A stretch of 64,000 nucleotides of DNA. Origin: an uncultured Ruminiclostridium sp. (GTDB taxonomy: Bacteria; Bacillota; Clostridia; Oscillospirales; Ruminococcaceae). Made by a program: the position numbers and the translations under genes. Of this stretch, positions 54,060-63,175 are shown piece by piece; within the stretch, counting starts at the first letter, position 1; the number at the start of each line of letters is the position of its first letter. The notes under the pieces are model-generated. The model was not told where the DNA came from and made no database searches. It worked only from the letters and a program-made list of their open reading frames with translations. The DNA lies in the NCBI GenBank assembly GCA_910579265.1, contig CAJTTE010000003.1, positions 62,001 through 126,000 of the forward strand, given 5' to 3'.

Positions 54060-55208
54060 CTATGCAAAAAACCTTCTTAAAAAACACCACAGTCCGTCAA
54101 AAAAGCCTATCTTACGATCGTCGGCAGCAACCCCTTTGTCCGTCACTAAATTTACCTTACAGACAAATTCTCCGTCAAGATAAATCCTTGCCGTCCCGAC
54201 CGCCGTCCCTTTTTGAAAGCCTGCATAGAGAAACGGTTCGGTGTGAAGCTGAAAACTGACTTTCTGGCTTTCCTGATGCGAAAGCGGCAGAATGATCTTC
54301 TCGGACAGATTTAAAGAAACATTTTCCTCACAGCCGCCGATAACAGGAACTATTAAAGGAGCCGTAAGAACAATATCGGTAGGCTTGATCTGAGAAAATC
54401 CGTAATCAAGCATTTTCGTATGATCGCTCCAGTCATCCGGAGCATTAAGGGTTACGGCTATAAGCCTTACGCCGTTTCTTTCCGCAGCCGAAACCAGGCA
54501 CCTTCTTGCATTATCCGTAAACCCCGTTTTTACCCCTATGCACCCGTCATATTGCCACAGCATTTTGTTGGAATTTCCCAGGCTGCGCAAATAAGGAGGA
54601 TTTCCGTACTCCACCTGAGCGTCCGCACATCGGCATATTTCCGAAAAAACGGGATTTTCAAGGGCAGCCATGGTAAGCTTAGCCAGATCATAAGCTGTCG
54701 TATAATGCCCCTTTGCGTCCAGCCCCGACGGATTTACAAACCGAGTGTTTTTAAGTCCTAAGGAAGCCGCCTTCTTATTCATAAGCTCTGCAAAAGCTCC
54801 CATCGACCCGCTTATATTTACTGCCGCCGCATTTGCCGCGTCGTTCCCCGAAGGAAGAAGCATACCGTAAATCAGAGCCCGCCGAGTAACTATATCTCCC
54901 CGCCGAAGCCCCATGGAGGTCCCTTCAACATTTATCGCATAACTGTCCACCGTAAATTTGCTGTCAAGATCTCCGGCCTCTGCGGTCAAAAGCGCGGTCA
55001 TTATTTTGGTGGTGCTCGCCATTGCTCTTTGTTCATATGCGTTCTTTTCGTAAACGACCGCTCCCGTATCCGCATTTATAAGAATGGCGCTGACAGCCGA
55101 TACCGACGGTATTTCCGCCTGAGCAAAAGCCGGAAGAGAAATTGAGCCGGACAATGATATCATTGTAAGGAAACATATTACGGATTTCTTCAAAAAAGTA
55201 ATTTTCAT
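54060..55208 (-). CDS. dacF: D-alanyl-D-alanine carboxypeptidase (DacF/DacB-type PBP)
   Basis: 382 residues. Signal peptide 1-31 (SISLPAFAQA). Penicillin-binding fold with SxxK as S65-TTK68 (MASTTKIM), SGN in LLPSGNDAANAA and KTG in IGVKTGFTDNA; C-terminal PBP5-type beta domain and a hydrophobic/aromatic tail (FFDGLWCFLRRFF) that may act as a membrane anchor. It trims peptidoglycan stem peptides; a gene of this type next to gerW, scpA and scpB is typical of spore formers. The ATG at 55206-55208 is used; an 11-codon upstream extension has no ribosome site. Confidence 0.93.
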   Translation of the reverse strand: MKITFLKKSVICFLTMISLSGSISLPAFAQAEIPSVSAVSAILINADTGAVVYEKNAYEQRAMASTTKIMTALLTAEAGDLDSKFTVDSYAINVEGTSMGLRRGDIVTRRALIYGMLLPSGNDAANAAAVNISGSMGAFAELMNKKAASLGLKNTRFVNPSGLDAKGHYTTAYDLAKLTMAALENPVFSEICRCADAQVEYGNPPYLRSLGNSNKMLWQYDGCIGVKTGFTDNARRCLVSAAERNGVRLIAVTLNAPDDWSDHTKMLDYGFSQIKPTDIVLTAPLIVPVIGGCEENVSLNLSEKIILPLSHQESQKVSFQLHTEPFLYAGFQKGTAVGTARIYLDGEFVCKVNLVTDKGVAADDRKIGFFDGLWCFLRRFFA

Positions 55209-55260
55209 ATGCCTACTCGTCCTTAAACTGTTTTTGTACAACCAGTTTATGCCGAAGACA

Positions 55261-55288
55261 ATGATAAAATTACAAAATTCACAGTCAA
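55261..55288 (-). promoter_or_regulatory. Possible promoter of dacF
   Basis: Minus strand TTGACT (55288 to 55283), 16 bp, TATCAT (55266 to 55261), about 50 bp before the start codon. Confidence 0.45.
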
Positions 55289-55395
55289 AGCTGAAATTTC
55301 ATGGGATAATATACTGAATGTATAACAGAAAGAGATTTAAGGCGGCGCCCAATGATCGCATTTGAATTGCGCCGTCGGTCGTTTTCTTGATATTA

Positions 55396-55757
55396 TTGCC
55401 TATCTGAAAACAACACAAATTTGTACGATTGCATTAAAAGCATGGCGATTTCAAGAAAAAGGCGAAGAAATACAAAAGTATTTCACAGTTATCTAAGGCA
55501 ATACCGCACAATGACCGCCTGATGGCTTTGCGTGCGGCTTGCTTGCATATTTTCCGTCATCTCACACAAATTCTCCTTGAAATACGTCGGTATTCCTGCG
55601 TCGAATTTATGCAAGCTGACGAAAAATCTGATTGCGCGATTTACACGCAATCATTGTGCGGTGTTGCCCTAAAAGAGATAACTGTCGGTATTCTTTGAAT
55701 TGGAAAGCGTCAGTCGATAGTAGAAACCGTGTATTTTACTGCTTTTCAGATAGGCCC
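55396..55757. repeat. Element B interrupted by element A
   Basis: Left part CTATCTGAAAACAACAC ... TATTTCACAGTTAT (55396-55492), then A (55497-55668), then AAAGAGATAACTGTCGG ... GCTTTTCAGATAGGCCC. Removing A and one CTAA restores CAGTTATCTAAAAGAGATAACTG, the central B palindrome. The gap 55209-56022 contains nothing else recognisable. Confidence 0.88.
55497..55668. repeat. Element A copy, inserted in element B
   Basis: GGCAATACCGCACAATGA ... TCATTGTGCGGTGTTGCC, 172 bp, flanked by CTAA on both sides (55493-55496, 55669-55672). This is the clearest target-site duplication of the family. Confidence 0.92.
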
Positions 55758-56022
55758 TAACTTTCATCGCGTGGAGTCGGACCGTATAGATCCGATGCGT
55801 AAATAAAGCCAATCTTAAAACCGGAATTACCGACGTATTTTCAAAAAGTATTCGTTCAAGCTGACGAATGACCCGCGATCAGGGTGCACAAAAAGCCGTA
55901 AGGGGTTATTGTGCCGTTCCGTCCCGGATCACCGCAATATATCCTACGGAATAAAAATCAATCGGTGCTTTACATACCCGAACTGCTTTTACATACCGTT
56001 TCTGTTTTCTTCGCTTAGGCGC

Positions 56023-56418
56023 TTACTCTTCTCCGCTATCTTCGTCCGCGTCATCTTTTTTGCTGAAAATATCCTTGACCTTGGAGATGATACCCGGAAC
56101 TCCTTCGATCAGACTGTCAACCGGACTGTCCTTGGCGCCCAGCTCAAGCATTTGTACGTTTCCGTCCCGTTTGATTACAATAAACGCCTGAGGCTTGATA
56201 GTTATACCCGCTCCGGAACCGCCCGCAAAAACATCGTTTGTGATATTGGAGGGGATATCCGAACCGCCGGAAACAAATCCGAACGAAACCTTCGATATCG
56301 GAATGATAACTGTGCCGTCAGGAGAAGTAACAGGCTCTCCTACAATGGTATTTACATCCACCAGCTCGCGGATTTTCTCCATGGATGTGCTCATAAGTCC
56401 TTCAAGATGCTCTGCCAT
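56023..56418 (-). CDS. gerW: GerW/YtfJ spore protein
   Basis: 131 residues. The YtfJ family pattern is complete: MSTSMEKIRELVDVNTIVGEP, VIIPISKVSFGF, a Gly-rich GGSGAGITIKP and a C-terminal helix with acidic tail (SKKDDADEDSGEE). In Bacillus the protein is in the inner spore membrane and is needed for germination via GerA-type receptors. It is downstream of the DUF2953 gene, the common arrangement (ytfI-ytfJ). Ribosome site AGAAAGGAA. The 354-bp gap before DUF2953 has no gene. Confidence 0.93.
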   Translation of the reverse strand: MAEHLEGLMSTSMEKIRELVDVNTIVGEPVTSPDGTVIIPISKVSFGFVSGGSDIPSNITNDVFAGGSGAGITIKPQAFIVIKRDGNVQMLELGAKDSPVDSLIEGVPGIISKVKDIFSKKDDADEDSGEE

Positions 56419-56772
56419 AATTTTTTTCCTTTCTTATAGCGGATTACCGCATTTTTTCAATATTAAGTGCGCTCATATGAAATCGCTATACGTATTTTAT
56501 AAAAAACGGAACGATCGTTTTTCTGTATACGCATACGGATCTCAAGATGATGCACCATGTTTTTAAAAATCTTGGCCGTGATTTTTTCATAATATTTTTT
56601 CCGTAAGTCCTCGAGGCGATACGAAAGACAAAGAAACGCTTAAACTCTATTAATGTCCTTTCTGCGCGGCAAAGGAAAAACCCTGTCGGCGGTTTCGATG
56701 CAATACCCTTTAAAGACGCCGTTTGCCCTGTGGTTTTTGCGTCGGCTGACCCCTGCCGCATTACCATGCTTT

Positions 56773-57654
56773 TTACGCTGCTTTTTTAGGCGGCTTATTT
56801 TGATCCTGTTTCTGCTTTTGAATATCGTTTCCTTCCATTTCGCCTTTGACTGCCAAAGCGCACCAGACTGCGCAGCGAATTAATGTGGAAAGCCTTAGCT
56901 TAACGGTAGCCCTGGCGAAATAATCCGTTTTTTCAAGATCGAAATCAGCCTTGATAGCGACTCTGTCCGTTTTTAACGTAACGGTTTTCCCGAGGAATCC
57001 GATAAACCCGTTGACGGCCGTACAGTGTATTCCGTAGCTTATAGCGGTTTTCGCCGCGTCATCGCCTCCGACCATTATGTCTACCAGAAGCCCGGTGATC
57101 CTTATTTTCTTAAAAAGCCGTTTTATATGCGGCTTTGCCTTGTCGAGCATTCGCATTATAAGCTTAAGGTCGGCTTTGCTTTTTGTATCACCTTCAGTAT
57201 CCGCCTTAGAAGCCTTCCGTGCCGGATCAGGTATTTCGGATTTACTCCCGTAAGCTTGGTCGCGGGTCTGTCCTCCGTATTCCGATGATCTTTGCTGCGG
57301 CGGCTGCGTGCTTTTTCCTTTTTTCGCTCTTCTGTCGCCGGCTGTCTTAAGATGTGCTGCTCTTTTACGTTTTCTCCTTAGCTTGTCGGTTTTTCTTTGC
57401 TGCTTTAAAAATTGTTTTTCTTCCTTTGCCTTCTTTTTTTTCTCTTTACGTTTTCTTCTGTTGGTTCTTCCGGGCGAATCGGGACTCATAAATATTGTAA
57501 AGAAAAGGTATTTTACCTTAAGGCTTAAGCCGTTGTCATATTTAACATGAAGGGTGACGGATGTGGTAAGAAAAAGGATCAATATTACCGACAAAATTGT
57601 TCCTATGGTGATCAGCAGGATTTTACCCGCTATAATCAGAACATCCAAAAGCAT
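56773..57654 (-). CDS. DUF2953 membrane protein (YtfI-like)
   Basis: 293 residues. One N-terminal membrane helix (about 5-32, ILLITIGTILSVILILFLTT), a very basic Lys/Arg/Glu coiled region (about 62-105), a low-complexity Ser/Gly/Gln linker, and a C-terminal domain with GDDAAKTAISYGIHCTAVNG typical of DUF2953. Its place between scpB and gerW matches YtfI in Bacillus. The GGGGGG ribosome site touches the ATG; a TTG two codons later has better spacing. Confidence 0.85.
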   Translation of the reverse strand: MLLDVLIIAGKILLITIGTILSVILILFLTTSVTLHVKYDNGLSLKVKYLFFTIFMSPDSPGRTNRRKRKEKKKKAKEEKQFLKQQRKTDKLRRKRKRAAHLKTAGDRRAKKGKSTQPPQQRSSEYGGQTRDQAYGSKSEIPDPARKASKADTEGDTKSKADLKLIMRMLDKAKPHIKRLFKKIRITGLLVDIMVGGDDAAKTAISYGIHCTAVNGFIGFLGKTVTLKTDRVAIKADFDLEKTDYFARATVKLRLSTLIRCAVWCALAVKGEMEGNDIQKQKQDQNKPPKKAA

Positions 57655-57725
57655 CCCCCCCTTAAATAAAACAAAGCTGAATTGTCATAATATAAAATAC
57701 GCCGTTTTTATTCTTTTATTTATCG

Positions 57726-58355
57726 CTATTCATCGTCGTCAGCTCCGATTCTCAGCATTTCCGCCAGCTCCTCCGCCTGCTCGTCTATTTCCTGCTGATT
57801 GATACCGTCCGTATTATTCATTTCCTCAAGGCTCAGCTGACCCTCCTGTGTGGGAAGAGGCGGAAGCTCATTAAGGCTTCCCAAGCCAAAGCACCGCAAA
57901 AAGGTATCTGTTGTCCGATAAGCGATCGGTCTTCCGGGAAGCTCAAGACGTCCGGCTTCCTCTATAAGTCCCCTCTCGGCAAGAGTGTTGACAACTCCGG
58001 AGCTGTCTATACCTCTGATTTGTTCGACAAAGCCTTTCGTTACGGGCTGATTATATGCAATGATCGCCAGGCTCTCCATCGCCGCCTGCGAAAGCGGGGT
58101 CTGTCTGTAGTTTTCCAGAGCCGCCTTAACATAGGGAGCAAGATCCGCACGGGTAGCGATCTGATAAGTATCCTCAAGACGAATTATTCTGAGCCCACCC
58201 GACTGAACATTATACCTGCGTTCAAGCTGACTGACCAGCTTTGCGGTAGTATCCTCATCTATTCCCGAAGCCTCGGACAGCTTGTCCACGCTTATAGGAT
58301 CTCCGTAAGCGAACATTATGGCTTCGATTATTGCTATTCCTTCCTCAAGATCCAT
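57726..58355 (-). CDS. scpB: ScpB chromosome segregation/condensation protein
   Basis: 209 residues. Two winged-helix domains: AIIEAIMFAYGDPISVDKLS near the start, and ALENYRQTPLSQAAMESLAIIAYNQPVTKGFVEQIRG, the ScpB hallmark, in the second, then ERGLIEEAG and GRPIAYRTTD. An acidic tail follows. ScpB with ScpA and SMC condenses chromosomes. The ATG at 58353-58355 has AAAGGTGA upstream. Usually it overlaps scpA; here 493 bp with two mobile elements separate them. Confidence 0.95.
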   Translation of the reverse strand: MDLEEGIAIIEAIMFAYGDPISVDKLSEASGIDEDTTAKLVSQLERRYNVQSGGLRIIRLEDTYQIATRADLAPYVKAALENYRQTPLSQAAMESLAIIAYNQPVTKGFVEQIRGIDSSGVVNTLAERGLIEEAGRLELPGRPIAYRTTDTFLRCFGLGSLNELPPLPTQEGQLSLEEMNNTDGINQQEIDEQAEELAEMLRIGADDDE

Positions 58356-58451
58356 CTGAAATTCACCTTTCATATGCTGAAAAAATATGAACGCCGATAA
58401 GCTTCGATTCATACCGACCCGTTTTAAACCGGCGAAATACCCACATGTTAA

Positions 58452-58623
58452 GGCAATACCGCACAATGACCGCCTGACGGCTTTGCGTGCGGCTTGCCTG
58501 CATATTTTCCGTCATCTTACACAAATTCTCCTTGAAATACGTCAGTATTCCTGCGTCGAATTTATACAAGCTGGCGTAAAATCTGACTGCGCAATTCACA
58601 CGCAATCAGTGTGCGGTGTTGCC
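58452..58623. repeat. Element A copy between scpA and scpB
   Basis: GGCAATACCGCACAATGA ... AATCAGTGTGCGGTGTTGCC, 172 bp, flanked by TTAA (58448-58451, 58624-58627). Confidence 0.88.
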
Positions 58624-58651
58624 TTAAAATGAAATTGCACCCGAAACATTA

Positions 58652-58836
58652 GGAGCTACCTGAAAAGCCGCAAACTGCATGATTTCTACTGATCGGAAAC
58701 GCTTTCCGTGTCAAAAATACGGATAGTTATCCTAAAAAGGCAACTATGAAATACTCCCGTATTTCTCCCCCTTTTTCCTTGGGATCGCCGCGATTTAGCG
58801 TAATTAAACTGATTTGCCTTATTTTCAGATACGCCC
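58652..58836. repeat. Element B copy between scpA and scpB
   Basis: GGAGCTACCTGAAAAGCC ... TTATTTTCAGATACGCCC, reverse orientation to the copy at 44578. It ends 12 bp after the scpA stop codon. Confidence 0.75.
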
Positions 58837-58848
58837 TGATCCCATTTT

Positions 58849-59565
58849 TTAAACAGGATGAGTATCGCTTTCTCTGCCGCAGTACTCAAGAAAGCTGTTA
58901 TCGTCGGAAAAACCCACATACCCGTGTTTTGAAAGCTCAAGAAGAGCAAGAAACGTAGCCACCTGCTCCGAACGCGTTTGTCCCTTGTAAAGAGCCTTTA
59001 TTTCTATTCTTCTGTTTCTTCTTATCCGTTTTAAAACATAAACTATCTTCGTAAAAACCGAAACATAGCTTTTGGCTACGATAGGCTTCATGGAAGGGGC
59101 GGCCGAATTGATTTCCGCGAGCCTTATCCTGTCCGCCATAGCCGTAACCGCACCGTACAGCTCATACATATCGTGCCTGTGGCGGTACTCAGTATCCGCC
59201 GGAATATCCAGAGGTTCTCTTACAAAAACATCGGAGCCTGTCCATCTTTGTTTAAGCTTTTCCGCTATCGCCTTACATATCGCATATTCTATAAGCGCAC
59301 CCTCAAGCTCTTTCTTAAGCTGCTCCGCTTCATGCTTGGGGAGGAGCGCCGAAGACTTTATAAGAATAAGATGAGCCGCCATTTCGACAAACTCTCCCGC
59401 CGTCTCAATATCAGCCTGCTGCATTTGTTCGAGATACAGTAAAAACTGCTCCAGCAAAACGCCGATCTCAATATCCCTTATGTTAAGCTTATGTTTTTGT
59501 ATAAGGCTGAGCATAAGGTCAAGAGGCCCCTCGAACACCTCCAGCTTAAAATTAAGCTCCTGCAT
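58849..59565 (-). CDS. scpA: ScpA chromosome segregation/condensation protein
   Basis: 238 residues. N-terminal FKLEVFEGPLDLMLSLIQKH, followed by AGEFVEMAAHLILIKSSALLP, and a C-terminal winged helix ending ATFLALLELSKHG; all classic ScpA (kleisin) motifs. It bridges SMC heads and binds ScpB. Slightly shorter than usual (about 250); the C-terminal 20 residues (SFLEYCGRESDTHPV) replace the typical acidic FGDI-type end, possibly because the gene end was changed by the adjacent element B. Confidence 0.95.
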   Translation of the reverse strand: MQELNFKLEVFEGPLDLMLSLIQKHKLNIRDIEIGVLLEQFLLYLEQMQQADIETAGEFVEMAAHLILIKSSALLPKHEAEQLKKELEGALIEYAICKAIAEKLKQRWTGSDVFVREPLDIPADTEYRHRHDMYELYGAVTAMADRIRLAEINSAAPSMKPIVAKSYVSVFTKIVYVLKRIRRNRRIEIKALYKGQTRSEQVATFLALLELSKHGYVGFSDDNSFLEYCGRESDTHPV

Positions 59566-59588
59566 CGATATCTACCCTTCCTTGACTG

Positions 59589-60284
59589 TTAAACAAAAAA
59601 CATTTTCACAAAGCCGGATGCGTTTACCAAGCCATCCATAACCAAACCGGAAAGAAAAGCGATCGGCATGCTCAGTATTCCGAATAAAAGCATTACCATT
59701 ACAACCAGTCCGATAATACGTTCATATTTCGCTATTTTCATGTACAGATTTAAAGGCAGAAGCGCGGCAAGTATCCTCGCGCCGGAAAAAGGAGGTATCG
59801 GAAGAAGGTTGATCACCGCAAGATAAACGTTAAGATATGCCACATACATAAAAGCCATAAATATATAGTATTCCATTGACTCCTTGCCCGAAAGGATAAG
59901 CTCGATATTGCAGTAAAAAACCGACTGCTGTATGATAACGGAAATATAAGCTATTAAAATATTTGCGACAGGTCCTACAAGAGCGGTAATAAGCATCGCC
60001 GCCTTCGGACGGACCTTACTGCATTTGGATACGTTGATCGGCATCGGTTTTCCCCATCCGATACCGCAAAGCAGCATGGCGATCGCTCCCGTAATATCAA
60101 AATGCGCCATGGGATTAAGTGTGAGCCTGCCGCTTCTTTCCGGGGTATCATCGCCGAGAAGGGCGGCGGCAAGGCCCTGCACATACATATTTAGCGGCAT
60201 TGACACCAGCATGATTACAAGAAAAGCAAAAATCCAGGCCACTATTTGCGCCGTATCGGCGGAGGAAGTAATTAAACTAAGCAT
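59589..60284 (-). CDS. M50-family site-2-protease homologue lacking catalytic motifs
   Basis: 231 residues with about five to six membrane helices. It aligns along its length with the SpoIVFB/YwhC-like M50 proteases found next to scpA in Firmicutes: GRLTLNPMAHFDITG and VAVINLLPIPP-type segments are kept. But the zinc site HExxH (LHEFAHAYVAYKLGD in relatives) reads LNMYVQGLAAALLGD, with residues 32-36 NMYVQ, and the second zinc motif (usual LLPIPPLDGGR) reads LLPIPPFSGAR with Ser for Asp at about 167. It should be unable to cleave proteins, yet the frame is intact. First gene of the scpAB operon. Confidence 0.88.
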   Translation of the reverse strand: MLSLITSSADTAQIVAWIFAFLVIMLVSMPLNMYVQGLAAALLGDDTPERSGRLTLNPMAHFDITGAIAMLLCGIGWGKPMPINVSKCSKVRPKAAMLITALVGPVANILIAYISVIIQQSVFYCNIELILSGKESMEYYIFMAFMYVAYLNVYLAVINLLPIPPFSGARILAALLPLNLYMKIAKYERIIGLVVMVMLLFGILSMPIAFLSGLVMDGLVNASGFVKMFFV

Positions 60285-60323
60285 TTTTTCTCCAATGTCA
60301 GGTTTTTTCGGCTATACCTGTTT

Positions 60324-60352
60324 ATTATACTACATTTGCCATAAAAAAGCAA
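60324..60352 (-). promoter_or_regulatory. Promoter of the M50-like-scpA-scpB operon
   Basis: Minus strand TTGCTT (60352 to 60347), 17 bp, TATAAT (60329 to 60324), about 40 bp before the start codon. Confidence 0.65.
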
Positions 60353-60470
60353 GAAAAAGAAAATCTTTTTCACGGCCTATGAACGCTTTGTTTTATCCTT
60401 CCCTGTAAAAAGCCGCCGGGACATCCACGGCAATATTCCGGTTTTTTGACGCACTATGCGCCTGCGGTTA

Positions 60471-60657
60471 GGGCATGCCTGAAAACGATGCAATTTTGTG
60501 CGATTCCGCTTAATATACACGGAGATTTTATAAAAAAGCGAAGAAATACAACGGTATTTCGCGGTTATCCCTTTGGGGTAACTGCCGGCATTCTTTGACG
60601 CAGAAAGCGCCCGCAGTCAGTAGAGATTATAAAAATTACGGCTTTTCAGTTACACCC
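60471..60657. repeat. Element B copy, with an extra right-end fragment
   Basis: GGGCATGCCTGAAAACG ... CTTTTCAGTTACACCC, preceded by TTA and followed by TAA. A second partial right end (AGAAATCGTACAAATTTCGG, then CTTTTCGGGCAG) follows at about 60672-60708, suggesting an older B was there. Confidence 0.8.
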
Positions 60658-60731
60658 TAAATACGCCCCTGGTAGAAATCGTACAAATTTCGGCTTTTCG
60701 GGCAGCTACGGCATTGATACAAGAAACCTCC

Positions 60732-61415
60732 TTACTGCACTCCGGTCAGCTCACGGATCACCTCCCCCGCGATCATCAGACCCGCCGCCGAAGGTACGAA
60801 GCTGACGCTTGCGGGAGGATGACAGTTTACCCTCGGCGGTTCCTCCGAATAAAGCACCTTAAGTCTATTCACACCCGCCTTCCTCATTTCGTGTCTCATG
60901 ACCCTTGCAAGGGGACAGACTGAGGTCTGATATATATCCGTTATTCTGAGCCGGGACGGATTTAGCTTATTGCCCGTTCCCATAGAGCTTATAATAGGAA
61001 CACCAAGCTCCCCGCAGCGCAGTATGAGCGCTTTTTTTGCCTTAATATCATCAATGGCGTCAATAACGTAATCACATTCGCCGATGGGAAATTCCTCTAT
61101 ATTTTCAGGTGAAACAAAAGTCTTTCTCGAATCTACCGAGCAGCTCGGGTTTATATCAAGACAGCGCCTTTGCGCCAGATCCGCCTTATATTGTCCTATT
61201 GTACTGTGAAGCGCATAAAGCTGCCGATTGATATTTGAGGGAGCGATAATATCGCCGTCTGCCAGGAGAAGGCTGCCCGTTCCCGCCCTGACCAGCGCTT
61301 CCGCGGCGTAGGACCCGACCCCGCCGAGTCCGAATACCGCTACGCGGCAGCTTATAAGTCTTTTAACGCCGTCTTCTCCCAGAAGCATGGAGGTGCGGGA
61401 ATAAATTTCATCCAT
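60732..61415 (-). CDS. tcdA: TcdA tRNA threonylcarbamoyladenosine dehydratase
   Basis: 227 residues. ThiF/E1-like NAD-type fold: VAVFGLGGVGSYAAEAL (nucleotide-binding), ADGDIIAPSNINRQL, YVIDAIDDIKAK, and STG/MGTGNKLNPSRLRI typical of TcdA/CsdL. It dehydrates t6A37 in tRNA to the cyclic form using ATP. It follows the YkgJ-like gene with one base between. Confidence 0.93.
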   Translation of the reverse strand: MDEIYSRTSMLLGEDGVKRLISCRVAVFGLGGVGSYAAEALVRAGTGSLLLADGDIIAPSNINRQLYALHSTIGQYKADLAQRRCLDINPSCSVDSRKTFVSPENIEEFPIGECDYVIDAIDDIKAKKALILRCGELGVPIISSMGTGNKLNPSRLRITDIYQTSVCPLARVMRHEMRKAGVNRLKVLYSEEPPRVNCHPPASVSFVPSAAGLMIAGEVIRELTGVQ

Positions 61416-61416
61416 T

Positions 61417-61905
61417 TTATTTATCCACCGTCCTTACGTCAAAAACCGGATATCCGTCAATATACTCCTTTATCATTTCCGGATTGCGCTCCGCTTCTTT
61501 AAAAATCCTGTCCGAAATTCCCGCTACGAATGCGGATATCTTATCTGCCGGAAGGTTTGAAACCGTTTCACAAACCGGCGATAAAGTCAGAAGCAGGCAG
61601 TCTCCCCTTCTCATGATTCTGAAAGGCCATATACGGCAGTCGAAGGGTTTATCGTCGCCCAGCCCGCATCCGTTCTCCGTAAGCATAGGACATCTGCTCA
61701 GGCCCTTTTCGTCATATTCTGCGTCAAAAATCATGCAACGGGAGTTTTCTCCGGTTTTTTTCATTTTAACATTGGGATGTTCTTCCTTGATTAACGCCGC
61801 AAGCTCCGGTTCTATAAGCGGCATTTCCCATGAATCCTCCCGGTCAAAAACACAGCATATGCGGCATTTTGCGCAGCTTTTGCGCGGTAATATTTCGGTT
61901 ATCAT
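61417..61905 (-). CDS. YkgJ-type zinc/iron-chelating protein
   Basis: 162 residues. N-terminal Cys motif KSCAKCRICCVF, then SRCPMLTENGCGLGDDKPFDCRIWPF, the CxxxC...C pattern of the YkgJ (CxxCxxCC) family, believed to bind Fe-S or zinc. Function not firmly known. The ATG at 61903-61905 follows GAGGAG. Co-transcribed with tcdA. The gap 61906-62435 upstream has no gene. Confidence 0.85.
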   Translation of the reverse strand: MITEILPRKSCAKCRICCVFDREDSWEMPLIEPELAALIKEEHPNVKMKKTGENSRCMIFDAEYDEKGLSRCPMLTENGCGLGDDKPFDCRIWPFRIMRRGDCLLLTLSPVCETVSNLPADKISAFVAGISDRIFKEAERNPEMIKEYIDGYPVFDVRTVDK

Positions 61906-62435
61906 AAAAACTCCTCGATTCATAAAAATGGTATTGATCTATATTTTTATTCTACCATATTTTTGACCTTTTGAAAAGTATTTAACCGAACGACCCGGAG
62001 CATTTTAAAAAATCGCGCTATATCCGTCCTATTTATCGGAAAACCGACCGAAACTGCTTATGTGGACCCTCGTATCAAGGCATTTTTATATCCCGGGGCG
62101 AAATTAATTTTTCCCTAATTTCTGCTGCATATTTAAAACAACTTTTTATTATTTTTTGCACGGTATAAATCATTTTTTACGTTGTCGCTACTTCGGCATT
62201 ATATTTTGAATCGGGTATCGATGCGAGGATAGATAGTAAACCGGTTTTTTCATATTCCGGACATGACGGACCGGAAAACAGGCCGCCGTGCTCTTAAAGG
62301 CGAAAAACCCTGAATAACGCTTTACATCTGCCGTATTTTCATATGATCCGCATAAAATGTCGTTGATCGTTTTTTTGATCATTGACATATACCCGTTCCG
62401 ATGAAACGACCGGACTTATCCCGTGTTCTTCTTAA

Positions 62436-62607
62436 GGCAATACCGCACAATGATTGGGTGTGAATTGCGCAGTCAGATTTTTCGTCAGCATGCATAAATT
62501 CTACGCAGTAATACTGACGTATTTTAAGGAGAATTTGTGTAAGCTGCCGGAATATATGCAAGCAAGCCGCACGCAAAGCCCTCAGGCGGTCATTGTGCGG
62601 TATTGCC
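62436..62607. repeat. Element A copy
   Basis: GGCAATACCGCACAATGA ... TCATTGTGCGGTATTGCC, 172 bp, flanked by TTAA (62432-62435, 62608-62611). Confidence 0.9.
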
Positions 62608-62829
62608 TTAAAACCTTGTAAATCCCTCATGAATAATTTCCGAAAGAAAATGAAGCTCTGACCGTACCGAAAACGACAGTATGTTATCCCGCCGCACCGT
62701 CCGTGCCATGCATAGTTGATCATAATTTTACTGCGTCTCTTTTTTAGGAGCTATCCGAAAAGCCGCAAAATGTGGGATTTCTGCTGACCGGAGCACTTTT
62801 CACGCCAAAGAATGCCGATAGCTGTCTTA

Positions 62830-62921
62830 TACTAATCCCTTTTAAAACTATTGGATTAGTGTTTGGGGTGCAATCCTTTTTAAAACTGTGGGTATTACGA
62901 CAGTTTAAAAAGGGATTGGTA
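62830..62921. repeat. Element C, copy 2 (92 bp)
   Basis: TACTAATCCCTTTTAAAAC ... AAAAAGGGATTGGTA, flanked by TTA on both sides (62827-62829, 62922-62924). Same length as the copy at 45014-45105. Confidence 0.88.
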
Positions 62922-62924
62922 TTA

Positions 62925-63084
62925 GAGCCTGTTTAACATCTCTCAGCATGCATCCTGCTTGCAGCTTTTGCGTATTCCTTCGTTGATTTTTCTTGATGTA
63001 CATCAGGTACGTCTGTGAAAAACCGCCTCGAAATGCCCAAAATCCGCTGCGTGTTCTGCATTCTTCGAGATACTGAACAGGCTC
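62925..63084. repeat. Element D, copy 4
   Basis: GAGCCTGTTTAACATCTCTC ... GAGATACTGAACAGGCTC, the cleanest inverted ends of the family, flanked by TTA (62922-62924, 63085-63087). Confidence 0.88.
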
Positions 63085-63175
63085 TTAAAGGGACAAAAGT
63101 GAAATACCACCGTATTTCTGCGCTTTTTTTCCTTGAAATCGCCGCGCCTTGGCAGATTGTACATGTTTGCCTTTT

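Noticed and set aside
55320..55375. AAGGCGGCGCCCAATGATC... as another A copy
   Set aside because: Only the first 17 or so bases resemble the A end, and no right end or duplication follows.
56486..56767. 93-codon frame between gerW and the DUF2953 gene
   Set aside because: No start signal; Arg/Cys-rich composition typical of random frames.
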